Positions 36,599 to 46,166 are shown, numbered from the stretch's first letter. The stretch is DNA of 64,000 nt from Aliihoeflea sp. 2WW (GCF_000497755.1 NZ_AYOD01000035.1:62001-126000), one strand, 5' to 3'. Notes: generated by a model from the letters alone, not told the origin. Translations and numbers: made by a program.

Positions 36599-37866
36599 GT
36601 CAGGCGATGAACAGCGTGAAGGCGGCCTGCGCGCGGGGGCTCGTTTTGGCGCCGGTCGCAGCGCTATTGTTGAGCGTCGCCACGTTGCTCTTGGGCAATG
36701 GTCTACTGGGTACGCTCCTGATCGTGAGGGCTGGGGAGGAAGGCTTTTCAGCTCAAACGATCAGCGCGATGATGTCCCTATACTTTGCGGGCTTCACCAT
36801 TGGCGCTCTCACGCTGCCCAAGATGATCGTGTCCGTGGGCCATGTGAGGACTTTCGCTGGCTTCGCCGCGATGGCTTCAATGACGGCTCTTCTTCATGTC
36901 GCATTCGTGGAGGCAAACGTATAGATGCCGCTTCGCCTTGTGACCGGCTTCGCCTATGCAGGCATGATCCTAGCGACTGAGAGTTGGCTCAACGCGCACG
37001 CGATTCAATCCACGCGCGGTCAGCTTTTGTCGATCTTCGGCGTTGTTTCGATGGGTTCATGGGCCCTTGGTCAAGCGCTGCTCAACATCGCGCCGCCTAC
37101 AGACGTGACGCTATTCCTGTTCGTCTCGCTGCTGATATCTGCGGCCGTCGTCCCCGTCACGCTACTGCCCAGTCATCCCCCGGCCGAGGTTCAACAGGAG
37201 CCCGTCGCCTTTCGCGATCTCGTTGCAATTTCGCCCCTTCCGTCGGTCGGCGTTTTCCTAGCCGGCCTGGCCATCGGCGGCTTCTGGGGACTAGGCCCCA
37301 ATTTTGCGCAGAGGATTGGCCTCGATGTGGGCGGCATTTCTGCGTTCATGGCTGCGGTCCTTGGTGGAACGCTCGTGCTGCAGTGGCCATTGGGATGGCT
37401 ATCGGACCGCGTGTCGCGGACACTCGTCATTGCCGGCGCCGCCCTGGCTTCCGCGGCGGCTGCGATCGGCGTAGCGCTGGCTGCGGAGGCGCCTCTGCCT
37501 GTGCTACTTGCGGCGGGCGCGCTGTTCGGCGGCTTCGGTATTCCCATCTATTCGCTATGCCTTGCCGTTGCGAATGACGACCTTCCTGCGGGTCGGCTGC
37601 TGGGGACCGCTCGCGGACTTCTCCTACTCAACGGGATCGGAACCGCCGCCGGGCCGCTCATCGGAGGCCTGGTGATGGACCTCCTCGGCCCTGGCGGCCT
37701 GTTCCTCTACGCAGCGGCACTGCTGACTGCCCTGGCGGTCTTGGCCGGTGTCCGCAGGCACTCAGACCGCTCGGTCAAGACGAGAGCAACACGCTGCCCG
37801 AGCACGGCGATGATCACCGGGTCGCTCGACGCGATGATACGAACCCCGGCGGATCAGCGCCGCTGA
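36595..37866 (+). pseudogene. MFS transporter interrupted by an in-frame TAG
   Basis: Two open segments, 36595-36924 and 36925-37866, are in the same frame and separated only by TAG at 36922-36924. The join VEANV-stop-MPLRLVTGFAYAGM runs straight through a TM region, and the first part holds TM1-3 and the second the rest of a 12-TM YcaD-type transporter. A TGG to TAG change is the simplest cause. Unless suppressed, no full transporter is made; a 313-aa fragment starting at ATG 36925 is possible. It overlaps the DM13 gene by 4 bases. Confidence 0.8.
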
Positions 37867-37942
37867 GACGCCTATGCCGACGACCGAAGGATTGCCAGTC
37901 GGCTGTTAGAGGAGCCTGGCTGAGAACAAGGCGGAACGTGTC

Positions 37943-38668
37943 ATGGATGAGAGCGTGAACGCTCTAGCCGCGAGAAACGCATACGAGGCTAAACGGGGGG
38001 CGATCGCCATCCTCCCGTTGGCCTTGGGGGCCAGCGTGTACGGCTTGGCCTTTGGTTTCCTGGCCGTACAGGTAGGTTTCCCGTGGTGGGGCGTCGCGAT
38101 CATGAGCGCCTCTACCCATGCGGGCTCTTCGCAAATCATCGCGGTTGAGCAGTTCGCTTCCACAGGTGTCGTGTTGGGCGCGGTTCTGGCCGGTGCGTCG
38201 CTCAACCTGCGCTATGTCGGCATCATCGCCTCTTTATCCGAGGTGTTGGCCGGCTTGTCGCTGAGGAAGAAGCTCTTCGCCATCCACATTACTGGCGACG
38301 AGAACTGGGCTTTGACGATGTCCGAGCGGGCGAAGTCCCCCGATGTCGGAGCACCATTCCTCATAGGCTCAGGGCTGGTGAACATCTCCATGTGGACAGC
38401 CTCCACGACGCTCGGGGCCTTGCTTGGCGCCGCGCTGCCCGATCTCGGACGCTTTGGCCTGAGCTTCGCGTTCACGGCGGCCTTCATTGCGATGGCGCGA
38501 GGTCTGTGGCGGGGACGTTCCCAAGTTCTGCCATGGACCATGGCCGCGGCAGCGACCATGGCCGTCATCTCGCTCGGCATGCCCAAAGCTTACGGGATCA
38601 TCGTCGGCGCATTCTTCGGCTTGGTGGTGACCTTCTTGAAGCGCAGGATCGAGGCGGCAGCCCGATGA
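37943..38668 (+). CDS. azlC: AzlC-family amino-acid exporter subunit
   Basis: 241 aa with about five to seven TM helices. Family features are AILPLALGASVYGLAFGFLAVQVGFPWW and STHAGSSQIIAVEQFAS near the N-terminus. NLRYVGIIASLSEVL follows. AzlC with AzlD exports branched-chain amino acids or analogues. azlD overlaps its end by 4 bases (ATGA). Confidence 0.92.
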   Translation: MDESVNALAARNAYEAKRGAIAILPLALGASVYGLAFGFLAVQVGFPWWGVAIMSASTHAGSSQIIAVEQFASTGVVLGAVLAGASLNLRYVGIIASLSEVLAGLSLRKKLFAIHITGDENWALTMSERAKSPDVGAPFLIGSGLVNISMWTASTTLGALLGAALPDLGRFGLSFAFTAAFIAMARGLWRGRSQVLPWTMAAAATMAVISLGMPKAYGIIVGAFFGLVVTFLKRRIEAAAR

Positions 38669-38961
38669 GCGCTTCGCACTGGGTTGTTGTCAGTTTGCTC
38701 GTTGTGGCTGCGTTTGCGATCCGGGTCGCCGGATTGATTGCCGGTGAACGAATTAGGGTTTCCAGGCAGGCTTGGGTTCTGGACGAGTTGCCTGGGCTGA
38801 TCGTGGTCAGCTTGGTCGCGTCGTCGTTGATCGGTCAGCCACCTCCAACCTGGATCGCGGCCGGTGTCGCGCTGGGTGCAGCGATCGCCACGAACCAGGT
38901 CATCGTGGCGATGGTATTGGGAATGCTCGCCTACGCAGGTCTGGGGTGGCTTAGCTCGTAA
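38665..38961 (+). CDS. azlD: AzlD-family amino-acid exporter subunit
   Basis: 98 aa with four TM helices, normal for AzlD. It shows IRVAGLIAGERIRVSRQAWVLDELPGLIVVSLVASSL and ends LAYAGLGWLSS. It is translationally coupled to azlC by an ATGA overlap. The unit lies between the redoxin/MFS set and a convergent minus-strand block. Confidence 0.9.
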   Translation: MSASHWVVVSLLVVAAFAIRVAGLIAGERIRVSRQAWVLDELPGLIVVSLVASSLIGQPPPTWIAAGVALGAAIATNQVIVAMVLGMLAYAGLGWLSS

Positions 38962-39066
38962 GTGCCGATCATCTGAGAGAAGCGGCAATGGGGAGGCCGG
39001 AGGTCGTCCAGTAAGGCTGCGAACGTCGATGGCCCGCACTCACGATCCGAGGACCGCGGGTCCCGC

Positions 39067-39516
39067 CTACGCAACAGCCTCCACGGTCAAATCGCGGCCA
39101 TTGAACTGCACCGTTTCCCCGGCTCGCGCGCCTTCGATCGCCTCGTAGATCGGGGCCATCGTCGAGATGCCCATCAGTTCCTGCCCATGACAAATGAACC
39201 TGCCAGTCGAGACCGAAATGACGAAGTGCTTACCGGACAGCTTGACGACGGCGCCTTCCGAGACTTCTGACTTTGGTCCAAAATCGATTGTCCGGAGTTT
39301 GTCGAGCTTATCAACATAGTCATCGAGAGTGTCATCGAGCGCCTCAGCAAAGTCGCTCGCCACCTCGGCTTGCGCCTGCTCGTCGTTCTCGATCGGCTCG
39401 CTGCGATCGAGGCGCGCGGTGGAGACGTAATCCAGATACTTCTTGCGAGCGCTTTGCAGCGCCGCGGTTTCAAGCGACAGCATTGTCTCGCGAATATGGT
39501 CCTTGTTCCAGTCCAT
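39067..39516 (-). CDS. Protein with GreA/GreB C-terminal-like domain
   Basis: 149 aa from ATG 39516, which follows GAGG by 5 bases. A longer frame would start at 39597 and overlap the upstream stop. The N-terminal half is helical and charged and possibly forms a coiled coil (ALQSARKKYLDYVSTARLDR). The C-terminal half, SEGAVVKLSGKHFVISVSTG to ETVQFNGRDLTVEAVA, resembles the GreA/GreB C-terminal fold with MAPIYEAIEGARAGE. Binding of RNA polymerase is a guess. Confidence 0.55.
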   Translation of the reverse strand: MDWNKDHIRETMLSLETAALQSARKKYLDYVSTARLDRSEPIENDEQAQAEVASDFAEALDDTLDDYVDKLDKLRTIDFGPKSEVSEGAVVKLSGKHFVISVSTGRFICHGQELMGISTMAPIYEAIEGARAGETVQFNGRDLTVEAVA

Positions 39517-39593
39517 CTCTGCCTCGTTATTTTTGACCTTAAGGGGCATCCCATCCATCGTTGGGGTCTGGGTTTTCCCGCGCTCCGCCGACA

Positions 39594-40166
39594 TCATTCG
39601 TCGGTAATAACGTCTTCGCCCTGGTAGGGAATCCTGATCAGCCGGGGATCCCGAATAATGCTCGTCACGAGCCAGACGTATGATTGTTCTGCTGTATCGA
39701 AGCCGAGGATGCTGAAGGCTCCCCCGAACGGGCATGCCGGAAAGTCAGGGAAGCCTTCCCGCAAAACGTAACGCTCAGGGTCGCGATCAAACTCGCTTTT
39801 GTAGACTTTGCGCAGCCCATGCTTGCTCGGCACGTCGGCGTCACCGGCCGGAGCTGTTTCACGATGCTCAAGAAGCCGTTCGGACAGGTCACGGTGACAT
39901 ATCTCGTCGAACACATCGAAGGCATCGATAAGCAGACCTTTATGCTCGGTCGCCGGATCTGTGATGGCGTAGATGTTCGAAGCGTCTTCGGCTCCATCGC
40001 CGCTCTCAAGGCGTAATGCGGCATCGACACGAATGCTGCACGCGTCGAGGGTCGATCCGAGTTCGAGATCGACAAGAGCGCCGTCCTTCACACGGTACTC
40101 TCGGTCATAGCCCTTAGCCACGAAGGACTGTACGGCGTCCAGAACGTCTCTCACTTGAGTTGTCAT
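39594..40166 (-). CDS. Conserved hypothetical protein
   Basis: 190 aa. The N-terminal 95 residues (VLDAVQSFVAKGYDREYRVKDGALVDLE to GLLIDAFDVFDEICH) resemble small proteins often labelled phosphoribosylpyrophosphate synthetase-like, without evidence of that activity. The C-terminal half has DFPACPFGGAFSILGFDTAEQ and LVTSIIRDPRLIRIPYQGE and is not recognised. GAGG precedes ATG 40166. It is upstream of the GreA/B-like gene and probably cotranscribed. Confidence 0.6.
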   Translation of the reverse strand: MTTQVRDVLDAVQSFVAKGYDREYRVKDGALVDLELGSTLDACSIRVDAALRLESGDGAEDASNIYAITDPATEHKGLLIDAFDVFDEICHRDLSERLLEHRETAPAGDADVPSKHGLRKVYKSEFDRDPERYVLREGFPDFPACPFGGAFSILGFDTAEQSYVWLVTSIIRDPRLIRIPYQGEDVITDE

Positions 40167-40260
40167 CAATGCACCTCGAGTTCGGATTGTAGGGGTTGCG
40201 CGCCGACCGAAGGCGCGCTTTGGCTCCGCGACCGACCAGCACTGAAGATGCGGAGCACCA

Positions 40261-41229
40261 TCATAGCCACTTGGCTCGCTTGAAGCGGACGAACAGGAAA
40301 AGACAGAACGTCAGCATTAGGCCGAGCACGACGAAATAGCCGTAAGCTGTGTCCAGCTCCGGCATGTTCCTGAAGTTCATTCCATATATGCCCGCGATGG
40401 CCGTAGGGACCGCGAGGATCGCCGCCCAGGCAGCGAGCTGGCGCGTGATGACGCCTGTCCTCTGCGCCTCAAGAAGGCTGCTGAATTCGAAGACCGTGGA
40501 CAGCACCTGGAGGAGGCCATCGACCATGGACTGGACCCGATCGACATGGTCGGCGACATCGTTGAAGTACGGCCGCACCTCAGCGCTGATGCACGGGAAA
40601 TGTCCGCGAACGAGCTTGCGCACCAGTTCCGCCATAGCGCCAAGGGTTCGCTGGAAACGCGTCAATTCGCATCGCAAGCCGAAGATGCGCGCGACCTCCG
40701 CCCGCCCCAGGAAGTCGTCGAGCGATCGCCTCTCCATCGCGAGCACGTCGTCCTCGATCATTTCGAAGATCGGCAGATACTGATCGACGATGCGGTGAAG
40801 GATGGCATGCAGGACGTAGTCGACACCCTTACCAAACTGAGCAGGCGAACCCTCAAGCTGCTCGCGAAGATTGCCAAGCGCTCCGGCGTTGCCGTGACGC
40901 ACGGTGATCAGATGGTTGTGACCAGTGAAGATCGCGGTCTTGCCGTAGCGTATGCGGTCCCCAACCAGCTCGGCCGTCTGAGCGACGACGTAAAGCTCGC
41001 CGTTATAGACTTCGAGCTTCGGCGGGCACATCGGATGCATCGCGTTATCAATCGCCAATGGATGCAGATTGTAGGTCGACTGAAGCGCCCTGAGTTCGCT
41101 TTCCGAAGGCTCGCTGAGCCCAATCCAGCAGAAGCCAGATCGGTTCTTGTCGAGCTCAACCCGCTCGTCGATAGCGACTTCGCGGATGCGGCGACCCTCG
41201 TTGTAATAGTAAGCGGCGATGACGCTCAT
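40261..41229 (-). CDS. corA: CorA-family divalent cation transporter
   Basis: 322 aa. The large cytoplasmic domain is followed by two C-terminal TM helices with the selectivity motif YGMNFRNMPE (GMN). RHGNAGALGNLREQLE and RIVDQYLPIFEMIEDDVLAMERR are typical of the funnel and stalk. ATG 41229 overlaps the GST stop (ATGA), so GST and CorA are coupled. Mg2+, Co2+ or Ni2+ could be carried. Confidence 0.92.
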   Translation of the reverse strand: MSVIAAYYYNEGRRIREVAIDERVELDKNRSGFCWIGLSEPSESELRALQSTYNLHPLAIDNAMHPMCPPKLEVYNGELYVVAQTAELVGDRIRYGKTAIFTGHNHLITVRHGNAGALGNLREQLEGSPAQFGKGVDYVLHAILHRIVDQYLPIFEMIEDDVLAMERRSLDDFLGRAEVARIFGLRCELTRFQRTLGAMAELVRKLVRGHFPCISAEVRPYFNDVADHVDRVQSMVDGLLQVLSTVFEFSSLLEAQRTGVITRQLAAWAAILAVPTAIAGIYGMNFRNMPELDTAYGYFVVLGLMLTFCLFLFVRFKRAKWL

Positions 41230-41930
41230 GCGGGCCTCGCAGGGATGACCAGGCCCCGCTGCACGGCTGGTCGAGCGAGGCCGCGATCCAACCAACCCCG
41301 GACGTTCCGGTGTTCGGCGATGCGCAACAGGTCGCCGGCGTCATAGGTGCTGACCAGGGCATTGACCCAGCCGAGCGTCGCGATGTCGGCGATGGAATAG
41401 TCGTCGACGATCCACTCGCGCCCATCCAGCTGGCGATCCAAGATCCCCAGCAGGCGCTTGGACTCGTCGGCGAACCGTTGCTGAGGCCGCTTGTCCTCGT
41501 AGTCCTTTCCGCCCCAACGCAGAAAGAAGCCCAGCTGACCGAACATCGGGCCGATCGCCGACATCTGGAAGAATACCCAACTCAGCACCTCATAACGCCT
41601 GGCTTGTCCCGGTGGAATCAATCGGCCCGTCTTCTCGGCGAGGTAAACGAGGATCGCACCGGACTCCCAAACGCCGAGCGGCTCACCATCGGGGCCTGAC
41701 GGATCGATGATCGCAGGGATCCGCCCGTTTGGGTTCAGCGACACGAAAGCGGGGTCTTTGGCCTCGTTTGTGCTGATGTCGATAAAGTGGGGCTCGTATG
41801 GCAGGCCGGTCTCCTCGAGCATGATGGAGACCTTGACGCCGTTGGGCGTGGGCGCTGCATAGAACTGCAGGAGATCGGGATTGGAGGCAGGCCAGCGCTT
41901 GGTGATCGGATATGACGAAAGGTCTGGCAT
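41226..41930 (-). CDS. Glutathione S-transferase, YghU/YfcG-like
   Basis: 234 aa. The N-terminal stretch LLQFYAAPTPNGVKVSIMLEETGLPYEPHFIDIS, then NPNGRIPAIIDP, matches nu-class disulfide-bond oxidoreductase GSTs that use two glutathiones. ESGAILVYLAEKTGRLIP and the C-terminal DDYSIADIATLGWVN complete the fold. Reduction of peroxides or disulfides is likely, consistent with the island's theme. It is coupled to corA. Confidence 0.9.
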   Translation of the reverse strand: MPDLSSYPITKRWPASNPDLLQFYAAPTPNGVKVSIMLEETGLPYEPHFIDISTNEAKDPAFVSLNPNGRIPAIIDPSGPDGEPLGVWESGAILVYLAEKTGRLIPPGQARRYEVLSWVFFQMSAIGPMFGQLGFFLRWGGKDYEDKRPQQRFADESKRLLGILDRQLDGREWIVDDYSIADIATLGWVNALVSTYDAGDLLRIAEHRNVRGWLDRGLARPAVQRGLVIPARPA

Positions 41931-42064
41931 GCTGGGGCAATCCTACCAAATCGATGGCCGGCAAGCGGCATGACCGCTTGAGGGGCCGTACGAGGACCGC
42001 ATCGTTCGCCGATGCGGTCCCATTGCTTGCGATGCAGAGCGCTATGTCGCGATAGGCGCTGCAG

Positions 42065-42604
42065 CTATTCTGCTGCCGCTCCGGTGGTAGGCTGGGTAGC
42101 ATCAGCGTCTTGACGCTTGGGGAGCACCCAATTCGCGCGCGGGAAATGGCACGTGTAACCGCCCGGGCGCTTCTCGAGATAGTCTTGGTGCTCCGGCTCC
42201 GCTTCCCAGAAATCGCCGACAGGCTCGACTTCGGTGACGACTTTGCCGTCCCACAGTCCGGAGGCGTCGACGTCGGCGATCGTCTCCTCGGCGACCCGTT
42301 TCTGCTCATCGTCCACATAGTAGATGCCGGATCGATAGGAGAGGCCGCGATCGTTGCCTTGCCGATCTTTCGTCGTCGGGTCGTGGATCTGGAAGAAGTA
42401 TTCCAGGATGTTACGGTAACTTGTCGCTGCCGGGTCGAAAATGATCTCGATCCCTTCAGCGTGAGTACCGTGATTGCGATAGGTGGCGTTCGGGACGTCG
42501 CCACCGGTGTATCCGACGCGGGTCGACACGATGCCGGGCTGCTTGCGGATCAGATCCTGCATGCCCCAAAAACATCCGCCTGCGAGAACAGCGCGCTGAT
42601 GCAT
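42065..42604 (-). CDS. msrA: Peptide-methionine (S)-S-oxide reductase MsrA
   Basis: 179 aa canonical MsrA. The catalytic Cys is in [15 protein letters not shown], with [24 protein letters not shown] and [30 protein letters not shown] 42604 lies directly after the msrB stop, whose end carries GGAGG. The C-terminal extension after WVLPKRQ is low-complexity. MsrB-MsrA together repair both sulfoxide epimers. Confidence 0.95.
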   Translation of the reverse strand: MHQRAVLAGGCFWGMQDLIRKQPGIVSTRVGYTGGDVPNATYRNHGTHAEGIEIIFDPAATSYRNILEYFFQIHDPTTKDRQGNDRGLSYRSGIYYVDDEQKRVAEETIADVDASGLWDGKVVTEVEPVGDFWEAEPEHQDYLEKRPGGYTCHFPRANWVLPKRQDADATQPTTGAAAE

Positions 42605-42605
42605 G

Positions 42606-43049
42606 TTACGCCTCCTCCACCTGATCGAGATATTCGCCGTAGCCCTCGGCTTCCATCTCATCGCGCGGGATGAAGCGAAGGGCGGCCGAGTTAATGCAAT
42701 AGCGTAGTCCGCCACGGTCGGCCGGACCGTCGGGGAACACGTGGCCGAGATGGCTGTCGCCATGGACCGATCGAACTTCCGTCCGGACCATGCCGTGCGA
42801 ACTGTCCCGCACCTCGTTCACGTGCGCGGGGACGATGGGCTTGGTGAAGCTGGGCCAGCCGGATTTCGACTCGAACTTGTCCGTCGATGCGAAAAGCGGC
42901 TCTCCGGACACGACATCGACGTAGATGCCCGGTTCTTTGTTATCGTTGTATTCACCGGTGAAGGCTCGCTCCGTGCCGTCTTCCTGGGTGATCCGGCGTT
43001 GCTCGGGGGTCAGGCGGTCGATCGCTGCCTGAGACTTTTCAAACTTCAT
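42606..43049 (-). CDS. msrB: Peptide-methionine (R)-S-oxide reductase MsrB
   Basis: 147 aa. [29 protein letters not shown] and the catalytic Cys in [13 protein letters not shown] are standard MsrB motifs. The zinc CxxC pairs of form 1 enzymes are absent. ATG 43049 with GGAG is preferred. It leads msrB-msrA under the LysR-type promoter at 43.1 kb. Confidence 0.95.
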   Translation of the reverse strand: MKFEKSQAAIDRLTPEQRRITQEDGTERAFTGEYNDNKEPGIYVDVVSGEPLFASTDKFESKSGWPSFTKPIVPAHVNEVRDSSHGMVRTEVRSVHGDSHLGHVFPDGPADRGGLRYCINSAALRFIPRDEMEAEGYGEYLDQVEEA

Positions 43050-43122
43050 GATCGTCTCCAATACTTGGTTTCAGGGCCAAGGCACATTACGGACATCTTA
43101 TCTTGCTTGACGGTCACCTCGA

Positions 43123-43176
43123 CTATCGCAGTGCCAATTATATTTATCCAATACGCTGTGCGTATAGTTTCGATAG
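43123..43176 (-). promoter_or_regulatory. LysR-type operator plus promoter of msrB-msrA
   Basis: Operator CTATCGAAACTATAC (minus strand, 43176-43162), 10 bp, TTGGAT (43151-43146), 17 bp, CGATAG (43128-43123) followed by TCGAGG. It lies between the end of the lysR gene and msrB, so that LysR is the leading candidate to bind it. Confidence 0.7.
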
Positions 43177-43197
43177 CTCCGCTGTGATCAGCGGCGT

Positions 43198-44073
43198 TCA
43201 GTTCCACGCGTATCTGGCCGCCATCTGCGCGATCTTCCTGATCTCAACCGGCGCCGTGGAGCCAGAGACCGTCGCGATCACGACCTCTCGCTCGAGGACA
43301 AACCCATCGATCGGACGCGTAACCAAACCTTGGGCTGTAGCCGACCGCTCCGGAAGGATGCATATGGCCTCGCCGTCTGCGACGACCCGTTGCACCCAAT
43401 CGTCACGATCGGACCGGAAGCGCGGCCGCATCAGTACCTCCCGTCGTGCGAAATGGTCTAGGATCTGCTCGCGAAACTCACACTTCAGACGATCAACGAA
43501 CGGGAACTCCAACAAGTCCTCGCCTCGCACGATATCGCTCGCCGCGAGCGGGTGTTTCGCGGAACAGCCGAGTACGAAGCGCTCACGGAACAGAGGTCGC
43601 ACATCAAGCTTGCGGTCCGGCCGCGTCTCGCGCGGCAGGATGCATGCGTGATACTTGCCCGACAGCACCTCCGATGTGTCTTCACTCGCCCCGAGCGAAT
43701 GCATCTTGATCTCGATCGATGGCACTTCTGCCAACGCGCTTTCGAAGAAGGCTGTAAAAAGCTTCGGCCCGACGGTCGGGGCGACGGCGACGTCCAGCAC
43801 CCGGTGCCTCCCCATGGCCCAGTTTTCAGAATGATGCCGAACACTTTTCATCGCGACTAACATGCGCCGAAACTCAGCCTCCACGTCCTGGCCAAGGCCG
43901 GTGAGACGGCTGTTCTTCCCATCGCGATAAATGAGCGGACCGCCGAGCTCTTCCTCCAAGCGGCGGATCGCGCGTGTCAGGCTTGGCTGGGACACACCGC
44001 TCAACCGCGCCGCTGCTGTAAAATTCAGCGTCTCGGCCAAGTTGATGAAATAGCTGACCTGATTGAGTTCCAT
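43198..44073 (-). CDS. LysR-family transcriptional regulator
   Basis: 291 aa. The N-terminal helix-turn-helix is LNFTAAARLSGVSQPSLTRAIRRLEEELGG. The ligand domain follows with SKHPLAASD-type features. Cys at CSAKHPL and KCEFREQ are possible redox sensors, unproven. ATG 44073 gives the LysR start MELNQVSYFINLAETLNF; the open frame further upstream would run over two MarR operators. It adjoins the msrB promoter, and I propose that it activates the four LysR-type promoters. Confidence 0.9.
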   Translation of the reverse strand: MELNQVSYFINLAETLNFTAAARLSGVSQPSLTRAIRRLEEELGGPLIYRDGKNSRLTGLGQDVEAEFRRMLVAMKSVRHHSENWAMGRHRVLDVAVAPTVGPKLFTAFFESALAEVPSIEIKMHSLGASEDTSEVLSGKYHACILPRETRPDRKLDVRPLFRERFVLGCSAKHPLAASDIVRGEDLLEFPFVDRLKCEFREQILDHFARREVLMRPRFRSDRDDWVQRVVADGEAICILPERSATAQGLVTRPIDGFVLEREVVIATVSGSTAPVEIRKIAQMAARYAWN

Positions 44074-44140
44074 AGCCCTTCGGCCTGCACGCCGTGAATG
44101 ATGCCGCTTCAGGACCGGTCTTTTCGACCGCCACCAGAAG

Positions 44141-44155
44141 TATGCGCGACGCATA
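44141..44155. promoter_or_regulatory. MarR-type operator, copy 1 (lysR / hydrolase-osmC gap)
   Basis: TATGCGCGACGCATA, a perfect TATGCG-N3-CGCATA palindrome. It lies 68 bases upstream of lysR. The next copy is 40 bp away, so the two lie on the same DNA face. Confidence 0.7.
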
Positions 44156-44180
44156 TAATCACGCTTTAGGGGCTTGTCTA

Positions 44181-44195
44181 TATGCGCCACGCATA
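44181..44195. promoter_or_regulatory. MarR-type operator, copy 2 (lysR / hydrolase-osmC gap)
   Basis: TATGCGCCACGCATA, perfect arms, 104 bases upstream of the hydrolase-OsmC start at 44299. Two sites in this gap would allow control of the lysR gene and of the OsmC-msrA-zip operon by one MarR protein. Confidence 0.7.
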
Positions 44196-44298
44196 TAAAA
44201 AGAATGTCTTGGACGGCTAGTCCGGGCCTGATGGCGCTTCCGCCAGGGCCCAAGGGTTCCGGTGCACCCACTAAGTCGCCGTGGGAGGCTCGACGCTT

Positions 44299-45525
44299 AT
44301 GACAGGAAGACCGTTCACGTTTCCCGGTGGTGGAGGCTCTGATCTAGCCGGGTATTTGGAGGCGCCCGAAGGTACGCCTCGCGGCTGGGCTATTTTCGCC
44401 CATTGCTTCACTTGCGGGAAAGACAGCCGCGCCGCCGTGTACATCGCACGCGCCCTCTCGCGGGCTGGCATCGGCGTCTTGCGGTTCGACTTCGCCGGCA
44501 CCGGGATCGAGAGTTCTGCGGATGAAGCGATAAGCTTCGCTTCCGACGTCGATGATCTTAAGGCCGCCGCGGAGGCCATGGCTGTCGCCGGTAAGGCCCC
44601 CTCCCTCCTTGTCGGACACAGCCTGGGCGGCACGGCTGCGATCGTAGCCGCCGCCGACTTGCCGGATATCGCAGCGGTAGTGACGATCGGCGCCCCGGCT
44701 GATCTTCAGCATATATTGCGCGTCTTTCAACCTGCCGACCTAGACGCGATAGCGAGCGAGGGCGAGGCATCGGTGGAGATTGCTGGCAGGCCCTTCCTGA
44801 TCCGCCGCAGTTTCCTTGAAACGGTCGACGAAGTGGACATCGAGAGGTCTATCGCTGCCCTTCGACGTCCGGTGCTTGTGATGCATTCACCGGTGGATCA
44901 AGTCGTGGGTATCGAGCACGCCTCGCGCATCTTCGTCGCGTCGCGCCATCCCAAGAGCTTTGTTTCGCTCGACACGGCCGATCACCTTCTCACCGATGTC
45001 GAAGATGCGAACTACGCCTCAGCTATGGTCGCAGCGTGGGCAAGCCGCTTCCTGCCGCCGCTCGCGGCGGACCTTCCGCAAGTCGAGTTAGCGAATGGAG
45101 TCGTGGCGTCGGAAACGTTGGCGGGGAAGTTCCAACTCACGGTCCGTAGTGGCGAGCACACGCTGTTCGCCGATGAACCAGAATCGGTCGGAGGTCTCGG
45201 CAGCGGCCTGTCTCCTTACGAACTGGTGTCGGCCGGACTGGCCGCCTGCACGGTGATGACAATGCGTCTTTACGCGAACCGCAAAGGCTTCCCGCTGGAG
45301 CGAGCGACGACGACCGTGCGACACGAGAAAGTGGCGGACATGATGCCTCCCGACCGCTTCACGCGCACCGTCTCTCTCGATGGGCCGCTCAGCGATGAAC
45401 AGCGGGCGCGCATTCTGGAAATCGCGGATCGGTGTCCGGTCGACCTGACACTCGTCCGAGGCTCGGATGTGCAGACCGAACTTTCGAGCGATGCGCAGCC
45501 TGCAGGTGCGGCGCCGGCGAACTGA
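44299..45525 (+). CDS. Alpha/beta hydrolase-OsmC fusion protein
   Basis: 408 aa. The hydrolase part is at about residues 1-250: GHSLGGTAA nucleophile elbow, [10 protein letters not shown] acid region, TADHLL His. The OsmC part is at about 265-400: [28 protein letters not shown] with the peroxidatic Cys, and [10 protein letters not shown] with the second Cys. OsmC/Ohr proteins reduce organic hydroperoxides. GGGAGG precedes ATG 44299. It heads an operon with msrA and a ZIP transporter under two MarR sites. Confidence 0.92.
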   Translation: MTGRPFTFPGGGGSDLAGYLEAPEGTPRGWAIFAHCFTCGKDSRAAVYIARALSRAGIGVLRFDFAGTGIESSADEAISFASDVDDLKAAAEAMAVAGKAPSLLVGHSLGGTAAIVAAADLPDIAAVVTIGAPADLQHILRVFQPADLDAIASEGEASVEIAGRPFLIRRSFLETVDEVDIERSIAALRRPVLVMHSPVDQVVGIEHASRIFVASRHPKSFVSLDTADHLLTDVEDANYASAMVAAWASRFLPPLAADLPQVELANGVVASETLAGKFQLTVRSGEHTLFADEPESVGGLGSGLSPYELVSAGLAACTVMTMRLYANRKGFPLERATTTVRHEKVADMMPPDRFTRTVSLDGPLSDEQRARILEIADRCPVDLTLVRGSDVQTELSSDAQPAGAAPAN

Positions 45526-45553
45526 TGTGGTGCACAGAGCGGAGGTTGATCGA

Positions 45554-46090
45554 ATGCAGAGTCTGCCCACTACTGACCAGACGCCGACGCGAACCGAGCG
45601 AGCGATACTTGCGGGTGGGTGTTTCTGGGGCCTCGAAGATTTACTTCGCCGCGCGAAGGGCGTCGTGACGACGCGTGTCGGCTACATCGGCGGCGAAATG
45701 CCGGACCCGACTTACACGAGACACCATGGTCATGCGGAAGCGGTGGAGGTCACGTTTGATCCTTCGATACTGACATATCGTGCTCTCCTGGAACTCTTCT
45801 TCCAAATCCACGATCCGACGACATACGAGCAACAAGGTAACGACGTCGGACCAAGCTATCGGTCCGCGATTTTCTACACGTCTGAGAAGCAGATGGACGT
45901 TGCTCTGGAGACAATCGCCGAGATCGAAGCGTCGGGGCGCTGGCCGGGACCTGTCGTATCCGAGATCAACCCGGAAGAGCCGTTCTGGGAGGCCGAGCCA
46001 GAGCATCAGAAGTACCTCCAGCGTCGACCCGGCGGCTATAGCTGCCACTTCGAGCGACCGGCCTGGCGATTGGACCGAGCGAAACGATGA
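45554..46090 (+). CDS. msrA: Peptide-methionine (S)-S-oxide reductase MsrA
   Basis: 178 aa, the third MsrA of the window. [19 protein letters not shown] carries the catalytic Cys, with [40 protein letters not shown] and [23 protein letters not shown] precedes ATG 45554. It is more like the 42.1-kb copy than the 22.7-kb one. It follows the OsmC fusion by 28 bases. Confidence 0.95.
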   Translation: MQSLPTTDQTPTRTERAILAGGCFWGLEDLLRRAKGVVTTRVGYIGGEMPDPTYTRHHGHAEAVEVTFDPSILTYRALLELFFQIHDPTTYEQQGNDVGPSYRSAIFYTSEKQMDVALETIAEIEASGRWPGPVVSEINPEEPFWEAEPEHQKYLQRRPGGYSCHFERPAWRLDRAKR

Positions 46091-46166
46091 GCACGCAGGG
46101 ACGGTCATCAACGATACGGACGCTAAGGCGCTCGCCCCGCGTCGCTAGGTCAGCCGGGTTCTTGCG

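Noticed and set aside
36922..36924. Pyrrolysine or other recoding of the TAG in the MFS gene
   Set aside because: No recoding machinery is visible, and the gene family does not use it. A TGG to TAG mutation or sequence error is simpler.
39594..40166. Phosphoribosylpyrophosphate synthetase
   Set aside because: The resemblance is only to small proteins that carry this label. No PRPP-binding or kinase motif is present.
24674..43176. CTATAGTTTCGATAG repeats as parts of a small mobile repeat (MITE-like)
   Set aside because: Similarity is confined to operator, 10-bp spacer, -35 and -10 positions. There are no shared flanks or terminal repeats, and all copies are upstream of genes.
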